Of a stretch of DNA of 32,303 bases, positions 16,140-23,161 are shown piece after piece. A model generated the notes under the pieces. It made no database searches, had not been told where the DNA came from, and saw only the letters and a program-made list of their open reading frames with translations. Numbering within the stretch: the stretch's first letter is position 1; each line of letters starts with the position of its first letter. The position numbers and the translations under genes were made by a program. This DNA comes from Lachnospiraceae bacterium (GTDB lineage Bacteria > Bacillota > Clostridia > Lachnospirales > Lachnospiraceae). The stretch is taken from NCBI GenBank assembly GCA_017513125.1, contig JAFWDI010000023.1, positions 1 through 32,303 on the forward strand. Direction: 5' to 3'.

Positions 16140-17378
16140 TCAGATCTTCGGCTCGCGGGGCTCCACGCGCACTTCGATGCCCATCTCCTCCGCGCGCATG
16201 CGGTCCGCGCGCGATACGCCCTTCGGGGCCGCGAGCACCATCTTGGCATACTTTCCGCCGAAGCGTTCGGTCACGGTGCGGAGCTCATAGAGCGCGTCCT
16301 TGTCGACGGAACCGCTCTTGCAGGAGATGAACGTCGGCACCAGGCCGCGCAGCACGAGCACGTCGATCTCGTTCAATACGTCCTCGCTCCTGCCGCTGTG
16401 CAGGACGCCGTCCCAATCCAGATGCGCCCCGACGAGACAGTCGTCGCTGTCCTCCGCCTCGCCCACATAGGTATGCAGTTCGAGGATGCAGCCCGCTTCC
16501 CACAGCCAGTTCTTCGCGGTCGCGTCGCGATAGCGGAACGAAGTCGCTCCGCCCGTTTCGATCACGAGATCTTCGATCACGCCGACGTCCGCACAGCAGT
16601 TCAGCATGATGTCGATCTCGCGCTTCCCGTCGAGCTTCTTCAGGTTCGCGAGTTTCGCGCGGGAAGCCTCGGGCGGGATCACCACGCGCAGGCCGTCGGG
16701 CGGAAAGCCCTGCAGGTACACCGCGAAGCTGTTCCAGGACTCCAGATGCTCCTTACTGACGCTCCAGAGCGCCTCGATATCGGCTCGTTCGGCAGAGAGG
16801 TCAATGTCTTTCGACCGCTTATGCATCCTGTCCACGATGCGCCCGCCGTGCATGCGGATCAGCATGTCGAGATCGACCGGGACATTTCTCGGAGTGCCGC
16901 CGGCGGTCAGCGTGAACGGAGCGGCGTGAGCTTCCGGATCAGACCCGGGCTCCGGGGCGGCGTGAGTTTCCGGGGCTCCGGCGAAGACATTGCCCTCGAT
17001 CTCGGTCATCGCGCCGGTCTCCACGTCGAACAGATGAAGCGAGACCGCGAACTCCCGGGCGAGGATCCCGCAGGCCACGAGCGGCAGACTCCCGCCGCCG
17101 GTGATGTCGACCGTGACCTGATGACCGGCCGCCCGCTCCGCCGCCAGCACACCGCGCAGTTCGCGCACGACCGCCGGAAGATCTCCTGTGGCCACCGTCC
17201 GGAATTCGACTTCGCGAACGCCGCAATACCGGGTGAGGAACGTCTCCGTGCGGTCACGCTCGGCCGCGACGGTCTCGGCGTCGCCCAGGCAGACCGTCTT
17301 ATCGATCTGAAACTTCAGTTCCGTGACCACATTCTCGATGGGCTCACGGCTCAGGAATTCAATGTTTACCACTGCCAT
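16140..17378 (-). CDS. Stand-alone CARF-nuclease, DUF1887 (Card1/Can2-like)
   Basis: A 412-residue protein. The N-terminal domain looks like the CARF fold of DUF1887 proteins: FLSREPIENVVTEL, then DITGGGSLPLVACGIL (Gly-rich loop 93-97), where Card1/Can2 bind cyclic tetra-adenylate. Residues about 285-390 are a PD-(D/E)xK-type nuclease: WLWEAG (Glu294), NEID (Asp339) and ISCKSG (Lys354). The acidic residue of the ExK pair is Ser352 here. The 130-155 linker is a small imperfect duplication (HAAPEPGSDPEAHAAP). ATG 17378 is chosen because GGAGGG lies seven bases upstream; the ATG at 17384 is too close. No cas gene or CRISPR array is in the window. Confidence 0.83.
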   Translation of the reverse strand: MAVVNIEFLSREPIENVVTELKFQIDKTVCLGDAETVAAERDRTETFLTRYCGVREVEFRTVATGDLPAVVRELRGVLAAERAAGHQVTVDITGGGSLPLVACGILAREFAVSLHLFDVETGAMTEIEGNVFAGAPETHAAPEPGSDPEAHAAPFTLTAGGTPRNVPVDLDMLIRMHGGRIVDRMHKRSKDIDLSAERADIEALWSVSKEHLESWNSFAVYLQGFPPDGLRVVIPPEASRAKLANLKKLDGKREIDIMLNCCADVGVIEDLVIETGGATSFRYRDATAKNWLWEAGCILELHTYVGEAEDSDDCLVGAHLDWDGVLHSGRSEDVLNEIDVLVLRGLVPTFISCKSGSVDKDALYELRTVTERFGGKYAKMVLAAPKGVSRADRMRAEEMGIEVRVEPREPKI

Positions 17379-17398
17379 ATGCATTCCCTCCGCCGTTT

Positions 17399-17404
17399 AT
17401 TATA
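17399..17404 (-). promoter_or_regulatory. -10 element ahead of the CARF-nuclease unit
   Basis: On the minus strand a perfect TATAAT lies 20 bases before the ATG at 17378. Transcription would start near 17392, leaving a leader of only about 14 bases that is mostly the ribosome binding site. The -35 at 17 bases' distance (CTGATT) is poor, so an activator or weak expression is possible. Confidence 0.5.
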
Positions 17405-17524
17405 TCGCTTTTCCGGTGAAAAATCAGCCCGCTCCGCCGCGCACACTCGTTCTGTGGCTGCTGTCCGCTCTGCTCCTGTGAGGTGTTCGGGCGGGTCTGT
17501 TTTTTCTTTCAGGAAGAAAACCAC

Positions 17525-17583
17525 TTGTAAGAGAATAAGGATGTGATTACATTTGAATTGACCGTTTGCCCTGCGCAAACGGT
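17525..17583 (+). promoter_or_regulatory. Candidate promoter and 5'-terminal hairpin of the QueT gene leader
   Basis: TTGTAA (17525-17530), 17 bases, TACATT (17548-17553) predict a start near 17560. A perfect 9-base-pair hairpin ACCGTTTGC-CCTGC-GCAAACGGT (17561-17583) would then form the very 5' end of the mRNA. It has no U-run. I could not fit it to the preQ1 riboswitch classes I know. The rest of the 259-base gap shows no gene. Confidence 0.45.
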
Positions 17584-17637
17584 GTTTGATCAGGCCCGGT
17601 TTTATGCCGCTGCGCGTTCACTTACGGAAGACTGCCC

Positions 17638-18132
17638 ATGGATGAAAGAAATCTCAAAACCCGCCGGATCGCGTTCGCCGCGATCATCGCGGCGCTGTAC
17701 GTCGTGCTGACGGCCATCGCTTCGGCAGCCGGCCTGTCGTCCGGCGCCATCCAGTTTCGAATCTCGGAAGCACTGTGCATCCTTCCCGCGTTCACGCCGG
17801 CGGCCGTCCCCGGTCTCGCGATCGGCTGCCTCCTGTCGAACCTTCTGGCCGGCGGAATCGCGCTGGACGTCGCGTTCGGGACGCTGGCCACCCTGCTCGG
17901 AGCCATCGGCACATATCTGCTCCGGAAGAACCGCTGGCTGGCCGGAGTGTGCCCGATCGCCGCGAACATGCTGATCGTGCCCTGGGTGCTTCGCGTCGGT
18001 TACGGGATCCCCACGCCGTACTGGACGCTGGCATTGACCGTGGGGATCGGCGAGTTCGTCTGCGCGGGGATCGGCGGACAGCTGCTGTACTCGCTGATCA
18101 GAAGGCGGAAGCTGGATCAGTTCATAAAATAA
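17638..18132 (+). CDS. queT: QueT-family queuosine-precursor ECF transporter S component
   Basis: A 164-residue, highly hydrophobic protein with about five to six membrane helices. RIAFAAIIAALYVVLT followed by GAIQFRISEALCILP is the QueT signature. It is the substrate-binding S component that works with a shared energy-coupling (ECF) module, encoded elsewhere, to import a queuosine/preQ1-type precursor for tRNA modification. GGAAG about seven bases upstream is the only ribosome binding site. A 13-codon reading frame (17604-17645) overlaps the start and might couple translation, though it lacks its own Shine-Dalgarno. Confidence 0.9.
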   Translation: MDERNLKTRRIAFAAIIAALYVVLTAIASAAGLSSGAIQFRISEALCILPAFTPAAVPGLAIGCLLSNLLAGGIALDVAFGTLATLLGAIGTYLLRKNRWLAGVCPIAANMLIVPWVLRVGYGIPTPYWTLALTVGIGEFVCAGIGGQLLYSLIRRRKLDQFIK

Positions 18133-18164
18133 AAAAGCGCCGGCCGGATACCCGGCCGGCCTCT
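18131..18164. terminator. Bidirectional terminator between queT and the nitroreductase gene
   Basis: GCCGGCCGG-ATAC-CCGGCCGGC (18139-18160) is a perfect 9-base-pair stem. Minus-strand transcripts (nitroreductase) run into six T at 18136-18131, a strong signal; plus-strand transcripts (queT) meet the weaker CTCTCTTT. Confidence 0.88.
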
Positions 18165-18166
18165 CT

Positions 18167-18727
18167 TTACAACCATGTCTCGGTATTCTCCCGGCGCGCG
18201 GGCCTCGTCTCCGGCGTCACCGCCGGATAGCCCAGCACCAGGGTAAGATAAAGCTCATATCCCTCCGGAATGAACTTCGCCCTGCTGCCGGCAGTTTCCT
18301 CCGTACAGAAGACGTCCTTCGAATAGACCGTCAGCGCGCAGGAGGAAAGCCCCAGCGACTGCGCCGCGTTCATGATGTTTCCCGCCGCCAGAAAAGCTCC
18401 CGCGTCCGGCCACGGCGTTTTCGGGTCATAAGAGATCATGATCACGACAGGCGCCCCGAAAAAGTCCGACGGGAAAGGCCAGACCGCTCCCTCCGGCGCC
18501 AGCTTCCGGAAGCCCTCGGGCTCAGGTCCCACGGCATCCCGAAGCTCCCGCTTCCCTTCTTCCGTGGTTATGACGGTAAAATGCCAGGCCTGCGCGTTAT
18601 GCCCGTTCGCGGCATACCTGGCCGCGTCCAGGACGGCTTCGAGCTTTTCTTTCTCCACAGGATCCGGTTTATACTTTCTGCAGCTGAACCGGGTCTTCAT
18701 GTTTCTCAATACTTCGTTCCTGATCAT
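18167..18727 (-). CDS. Nitroreductase-family flavoprotein
   Basis: A 186-residue FMN-dependent nitroreductase-like oxidoreductase. The N-terminal FMN phosphate motif is TRFSCRKYKPDPVEKEKLEAVL; AARYAANGHNAQAWHFTVI is the next flavin-contact region, and LGLSSCALTVYSKDVF a later core helix. Short family members reduce quinones, nitroaromatics or enones with NAD(P)H; the physiological substrate is unknown. The start at 18727 has AAGGGGG five bases upstream. It lies 47 bases behind the MBL-fold gene in the same direction and is probably the last gene of that unit, ending at the terminator at 18131. Confidence 0.88.
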   Translation of the reverse strand: MIRNEVLRNMKTRFSCRKYKPDPVEKEKLEAVLDAARYAANGHNAQAWHFTVITTEEGKRELRDAVGPEPEGFRKLAPEGAVWPFPSDFFGAPVVIMISYDPKTPWPDAGAFLAAGNIMNAAQSLGLSSCALTVYSKDVFCTEETAGSRAKFIPEGYELYLTLVLGYPAVTPETRPARRENTETWL

Positions 18728-18774
18728 ACGAACCCCCTTATTGCGCCTGACTGCATTGCCTTTGCGGATCGCCG

Positions 18775-19521
18775 TCAGTCCAGCAGAAACGCCGCGCACC
18801 CCACGTCCGCACGCTTCGCCTGCATGCCGTGCAGCTCGAACGACTCTGTCCCGACCTCGCCCGCCAGGACCCGGCCGGCGGCCTCGTCCAGTTCCTGCAC
18901 CAGCTCCGGCTTCACCGGGAACGATCCGTGGCTCGCCCAGATCTCGTCGAAAGGGTCCCTCTCTTCCATGATCTTCTCGAGCTTCTTCAGGCTCATCCGG
19001 TAAGCGTGCATCTCGCGCATGGGCCCGAACATGAAGATGTTTCCGTCCTGGATCGGGTCGCCGCTGATCAGCACGCGCAGCGCACGGTCGAGCACCGCGA
19101 TGCTCCCCGGCGTATGCCCGGGCAGCGAGATGATCTCGAGCTCGCGCCCGCCCAGATCGAGCACACAGCCGTCCCAGACCGGGACGATCTCGCCGTTTCC
19201 GAACGAGAACGGCACATGGCCCGGCCGGCCGCTCTTATAGAAGTTGTAGCACTCCGCCGGGTGCATGTAGAACTGCGCGAAGGCGGCATTGCCCGACAGG
19301 TGGTCGGGGTCCGCGTGCGTGTTCAGCAGTTCCAGGGGCAATGCCTCCCCGCCGGTCTCCGCGGCATACTCCGCGAGCACTCCCTCGGCCAGTTCGCGCG
19401 CGTTCGGCGTCATCATGCCGCTGTCGATCATCAGCGCCTTCAGGCTTCCCGCCAGCAGGAAGAAGCGCACGCCCTCTTCCTCGAAGCGCCAGGTGTTTTC
19501 ATTGATACGGATCACTTCCAT
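18775..19521 (-). CDS. Metallo-beta-lactamase-fold hydrolase
   Basis: A 248-residue MBL-fold protein. The metal motif reads NTHADPDHLSGN, where the second His of the usual HxHxDH is Asp. Later ligands are visible: HPAE near residue 86, LPGHTPGSI and LISGDPI. The Asp variant recalls, but is not the same as, the HxExDH of flavodiiron proteins and may bind iron or one metal. The substrate is unknown; the family includes glyoxalase II-type and phosphoesterase members. GGAGGT seven bases upstream fixes the ATG at 19521. It lies between the GNAT and nitroreductase genes in the same orientation. Confidence 0.88.
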   Translation of the reverse strand: MEVIRINENTWRFEEEGVRFFLLAGSLKALMIDSGMMTPNARELAEGVLAEYAAETGGEALPLELLNTHADPDHLSGNAAFAQFYMHPAECYNFYKSGRPGHVPFSFGNGEIVPVWDGCVLDLGGRELEIISLPGHTPGSIAVLDRALRVLISGDPIQDGNIFMFGPMREMHAYRMSLKKLEKIMEERDPFDEIWASHGSFPVKPELVQELDEAAGRVLAGEVGTESFELHGMQAKRADVGCAAFLLD

Positions 19522-19596
19522 TGCCGATACCTCCGATCCTGCGGAGCGCAATGCCGGCCGCGGACGTCTGCTCAGCACGCCCGCCGCCCGTGCGCC

Positions 19597-20247
19597 TCAC
19601 CTCAGCTTCTTCTGCCTCAATATGCCGGTATACAGTCCGTCCACGCAGGTCCCCGCCGGCTCGTAGCCGCGCGAAGTATAATACGCCTCCAGAGTTTCAT
19701 TATCATCTGCCGAGTCCAGGCGGAACCAGGCCTTGCCCTGCTCCGCGGCATACCGCTCCAGCTCCTCGAGAAATGTCCCGCCGACGCCCTTCGGGGCGCC
19801 GACCGCGGTCGCGAAATGATGCAGATAATATGCGTCCGCGGCAGGAACTCCCCTGCCGGTCTCATCCTTCCCGGGCATGCCGTCAGAGTCAGGCGCATCC
19901 GCGCTTGACGAATCCGGCCAGCGCTCATCCTCCTCGAGCAGGAGTCCCACGGCGACGATGCGGCCGTCCGCACAGTCTGCACCGTCAGCGCGGTTTGCAT
20001 TGCCTGCGCAGTCTGCATCGCCCGTGCGGCCTGCGCGCCCCACGGCGAATTCCGCGTCCTCCAGGCAGAAGATCCGCCCGGCCGCCGCGTGCTCCGCGTA
20101 ATACTCCGGCGGGTAGCACTCGTCATACTTCGTGATGTTCCACTGCCGGATGCCGACCTCGTCCATCCACGCGACCCGCCCCATGATCAGACGGAACATC
20201 TCCGGGGTCTCCTCCGGCGCCAGTTTCCGAAATACATATCTGCTCAT
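19597..20247 (-). CDS. GNAT-family N-acetyltransferase with two low-complexity inserts
   Basis: A 216-residue acetyltransferase. The acetyl-CoA pyrophosphate loop is PKGVGGTFLEELERYAAEQG near residue 155, and the fold ends with ADDNETLEAYYTSRGYEPAG. The domain is interrupted twice: an Ala/Asp/Gly/Asn-rich repeat at about residues 70-95 (ADCAGNANRADGADCADG) and an acidic linker at about 105-135, both absent from normal GNATs of about 150-170 residues. It probably acetylates an amine on a small molecule or protein. The ribosome binding site is weak, and a TATACT lies only six bases before the ATG, so a leaderless transcript is possible. Confidence 0.87.
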   Translation of the reverse strand: MSRYVFRKLAPEETPEMFRLIMGRVAWMDEVGIRQWNITKYDECYPPEYYAEHAAAGRIFCLEDAEFAVGRAGRTGDADCAGNANRADGADCADGRIVAVGLLLEEDERWPDSSSADAPDSDGMPGKDETGRGVPAADAYYLHHFATAVGAPKGVGGTFLEELERYAAEQGKAWFRLDSADDNETLEAYYTSRGYEPAGTCVDGLYTGILRQKKLR

Positions 20248-20343
20248 GACTTCAGTATAATCGCGCGGCTTTCACTTCACCACCAAAATCTCTTCTCTGA
20301 ACCGTTTCCCGCAGCCGCATCCGTAAGCCGATTCTATATATAA

Positions 20344-20381
20344 TCAGATCCGGCCGCACATTCATGTGCGGCCGGATCTGA
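20344..20381 (-). terminator. Perfect 17-bp hairpin at the end of the island operon
   Basis: A perfect 17-base-pair inverted repeat (20344-20360 with 20365-20381) has a TTCA/TGAA loop. On the minus strand it is followed by TTATATATAG, A+T-rich but not a pure T-run. It lies 48 bases beyond the stop codon of the URO-D-family gene and most likely ends the long leftward operon. Confidence 0.75.
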
Positions 20382-20429
20382 GAGGCATTATTAGAGGTAC
20401 TGGCACTTACCTCTCGGATACATCTTCAA

Positions 20430-21434
20430 TTATTTATAAAACTTTTCCGCGTATTCCGTTGCGGCTTCTGCAACCCACTGGTTCTTCTTTGCTATAACAG
20501 GATCTCCCACAACGCCTAAAAAGCCGCCGCTGAAAACATAACCGCCACCCGGCGCACATCTGTCAAATGCTTCATATACTGATCTCTTTACTACTTCTTC
20601 GGAAACATCTCTTTCAAGAAGCTCCCCCTGCGCATCCCATCCTCCGGTGATCACTAAGGAATTCCCGTAAGTTTCCTTGATCTTTTTCAGATCATTGCAT
20701 GTCTGCGCCGGATTCCAGGAAACAACACCAAATTCTCTCCAGTCATCAATAAAAATCTCGCAGTGTCCGCAGCAGTGCATATCGATCGGGATACCCCGGT
20801 CATTCGCAAGCTTCGCCAGCTTCACATGAAGCGGTTTTATCACCTCCCGATACAGGCTCAAAGAGATGAAAGGATTCAGCCACGCCGCGATATCATCGCA
20901 CATGGCATAAACATCAGGCTGATAATAATCGATACACTTTTCACTGACTTCAATGCAAAAATCGGTAATATACTCCAACAAAGCATAAACTTCTTCCGGT
21001 TCTTCGCACATTGCCAGAAGACCTTCCTCGAAGCCCATCAGCGCCATCAAAGTAAGGAACGGATTGCACATGGCACCATAGTTTACCGCGGTTTCTTCCC
21101 TATTAATGGTTTCCAGATCCTTCTTCGCCAACGCTTCCCAGTCGATCCCCGAGATGTCCGGTGCATGAATGATATCTCTCCACTTTGTGATATCAGTGAT
21201 AACATGATTTCCCGGTTCGGGGACCTTTGCGCCTCCCGCATCCTCTACGGGAACATAAGTCACGCCCCACACATCCTTTGCCGGGCCGGGATCCGTATAC
21301 TGATGACTTAAGAGAATCGGAGAAAACATCATAACAGTCGGAGGCCCCGAAGCTCTGCCCGGCGGCAAAAGGACCGGCACACGTTCAGGTGTTTCTCCTC
21401 TGAGTACTGCCAAATAATTCTCTTTGTTGTTCAT
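20430..21434 (-). CDS. URO-D family (methyltransferase-like) protein
   Basis: A 334-residue TIM-barrel protein of the uroporphyrinogen decarboxylase superfamily. It starts KENYLAVLRGETPERVPV and contains MHCCGHCEIFIDDW (His220, Cys221/222), as in the zinc site of corrinoid methyltransferases such as MtaA/MtbA. The third zinc Cys expected near the end (usually in a PGC segment) reads SGGFLG here, so the site may be altered. True haem-pathway HemE is unlikely because of the context. It is the last gene of the island string, after the Dpp-type lipoprotein and a 13-bp hairpin. It may demethylate or modify the imported compound, but no corrinoid protein is nearby. Confidence 0.85.
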   Translation of the reverse strand: MNNKENYLAVLRGETPERVPVLLPPGRASGPPTVMMFSPILLSHQYTDPGPAKDVWGVTYVPVEDAGGAKVPEPGNHVITDITKWRDIIHAPDISGIDWEALAKKDLETINREETAVNYGAMCNPFLTLMALMGFEEGLLAMCEEPEEVYALLEYITDFCIEVSEKCIDYYQPDVYAMCDDIAAWLNPFISLSLYREVIKPLHVKLAKLANDRGIPIDMHCCGHCEIFIDDWREFGVVSWNPAQTCNDLKKIKETYGNSLVITGGWDAQGELLERDVSEEVVKRSVYEAFDRCAPGGGYVFSGGFLGVVGDPVIAKKNQWVAEAATEYAEKFYK

Positions 21435-21450
21435 AAACTATGTCCTCGCC

Positions 21451-21492
21451 TCCCATACCGTGCAGTTCAGACCTGCACCGCACGGTATGGGA
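21451..21492. repeat. 13-bp hairpin between lipoprotein and URO-D genes
   Basis: TCCCATACCGTGC (21451-21463) pairs with GCACGGTATGGGA (21480-21492). There is no T-run on either side, so it is unlikely to be a strong terminator. It may protect the 3' end of the lipoprotein mRNA or partly reduce read-through into the last gene. Confidence 0.75.
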
Positions 21493-21539
21493 GAAATGGT
21501 TGTTCCTACAACATCATATCTTGACAGATTTTCGAGGTC

Positions 21540-23141
21540 TTACGAGACCCAGTACCAGTCTGCCACATGCAGGCATGCATCCAGATAGTACTCATAACCG
21601 CCGATCTCATTGCTGACCGCGACAGGGTTCACGCCTTCAACCAGAGCGAACCAGGGATGGACCGTATCCCACACTTCCATAGCCTGTGTGAAGTATTCGC
21701 GCTGATCTTCTTCATCCGGAGATGCCAGTGCAGCCTCAAGAAGCGAGATGACCTGGTCTCTTTCCGGACCTTCCCAGCCTAATCCGAGGAAGGAAAGATA
21801 GCCATAGAGCATATCAAACGAGACTCTGGAAGGACATCCGACTGCCAGAAGACCGATATCAAACGTGCTGGTATCCATCAGGGTTCCGGTGTAAGAACCG
21901 GTATCATACTGCGTGATCGTCGCCTCAACGCCGATCTCTCTGAGGTTGTCCTGAATGATCTCAGCAATCGTGTTATAAGTAAGGTCGCCGTTCGTCGTGA
22001 TGGTAAGGGTCTGTCCGACCAGTCCGGACTGTTCCGCATAGTCACGAGCCAGATCGGGATCGTAACCATGATCATAAACTTCCATGGAGAACATATCTTC
22101 ATGGCCCTGATAGCCGATAGCGGCATTCGAAGCCGGATAATTAGGCGTTCCGGCAACACCGTCATATGCAAGCTCGACGATAGAGTCTCTGTTAATGGCA
22201 TACATCACTGCCAGGCGTGCCTCTACAGAGCCGAGAGGCGCATCCGGCGAGCAGTTGAAGAATGCACTTACGTTGCCTGCCGACGGAACGACCTGGACAT
22301 TGTAATCGCCCAGAGATTCGATATATTCGACCTCAGATGTAGGGATCGCGCTGTACTGCGTATCTCCGGTCACCAGTGCATTGACTCTCTGGGACTCTTC
22401 TGCCTTTATGTCAAATACCACATCCGTAATATGCGCCGGATCGCCCCAGAAACCGTCTCTGGCTCTTAACGTAACGGAGCTGTTAGGCACATAATCGACC
22501 AGCTCATAAGCGCCTGTTCCTATCGGGGTCAGCGCCAGGGACTGTTCATCATAAGACTCCTTATCCATGATGAACATGATCGCCATTCCGGGCCATGCAC
22601 TGACGTCATAGTGGGTCAGCCAAAGGTCGATCGTGTAATCATCAACAATATTCGTCTGTTCAAAATCGACCGAGGCGACATTCAGATAATGCTGCGGGTG
22701 ATCACGGTCCAGTTCCATGGTGAAGATAAAGTCTTCAGCAGTAAACGGATTGCCGTTGGAGAATGTGACGCCCTCCCGAAGATGCAGTGTATACTCCACG
22801 TCGCTCACCGCTTCCATCGACTCGACCAGGCAATAATCCATCGATCCATCCTCGCGGATGTTCCACGGAGTATCATACAGCGATCGAATAACGCCGAAGA
22901 AGCCGCCGATCGAGTTGGATGCCGTAGGCAAAAGCGAACCGGGGTCACCATAGACGCTTACATGAAGCACCCGGTCCTGATCGGCAGCCGCTCCGCCGCC
23001 GCCTCCGCCGCCGCCACCGCCGGCAGATTCATCCGTTGCAGGACCCGACTGACCGCCGCCTCCGCCGCAAGCGACCGCATTCACAAGAAGCAGGCTCGCG
23101 ACAGAAACTGCCAGGATCCTTTTTAATACCTTTTTAAACAT
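21540..23141 (-). CDS. Dpp/Opp-type ABC transporter substrate-binding lipoprotein
   Basis: A 533-residue family 5 solute-binding protein. It has a lipobox signal (ending NAVACGG) and an unusually Gly-rich linker including a run of about ten Gly at residues 41-50, then the SBP_bac_5 fold (LHVSVYGDPGSLLP; YTLHLREGVTFSNGNPFTAEDFIFT). Relatives bind di- or oligopeptides, nickel-histidine, glycosides or other small molecules, so the name Dpp is structural only. AAAGGAGGAG lies before the ATG. It follows the two ATPases closely (20 bases), and the lipoprotein is last of the five transporter genes, an uncommon order. Confidence 0.92.
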   Translation of the reverse strand: MFKKVLKRILAVSVASLLLVNAVACGGGGGQSGPATDESAGGGGGGGGGGAAADQDRVLHVSVYGDPGSLLPTASNSIGGFFGVIRSLYDTPWNIREDGSMDYCLVESMEAVSDVEYTLHLREGVTFSNGNPFTAEDFIFTMELDRDHPQHYLNVASVDFEQTNIVDDYTIDLWLTHYDVSAWPGMAIMFIMDKESYDEQSLALTPIGTGAYELVDYVPNSSVTLRARDGFWGDPAHITDVVFDIKAEESQRVNALVTGDTQYSAIPTSEVEYIESLGDYNVQVVPSAGNVSAFFNCSPDAPLGSVEARLAVMYAINRDSIVELAYDGVAGTPNYPASNAAIGYQGHEDMFSMEVYDHGYDPDLARDYAEQSGLVGQTLTITTNGDLTYNTIAEIIQDNLREIGVEATITQYDTGSYTGTLMDTSTFDIGLLAVGCPSRVSFDMLYGYLSFLGLGWEGPERDQVISLLEAALASPDEEDQREYFTQAMEVWDTVHPWFALVEGVNPVAVSNEIGGYEYYLDACLHVADWYWVS

Positions 23142-23161
23142 CTTAAAACTCCTCCTTTCAT

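Noticed and set aside
20430..21434. HemE, the haem-pathway uroporphyrinogen decarboxylase
   Set aside because: The His-Cys-Cys motif and the transporter/cupin context fit the methyltransferase-like branch of the superfamily better, and no haem genes are nearby.
22980..23075. GC-rich GCCGCC repeats that could be taken for a tandem repeat or array
   Set aside because: They encode the poly-Gly linker of the lipoprotein in frame, so they are ordinary coding low complexity.
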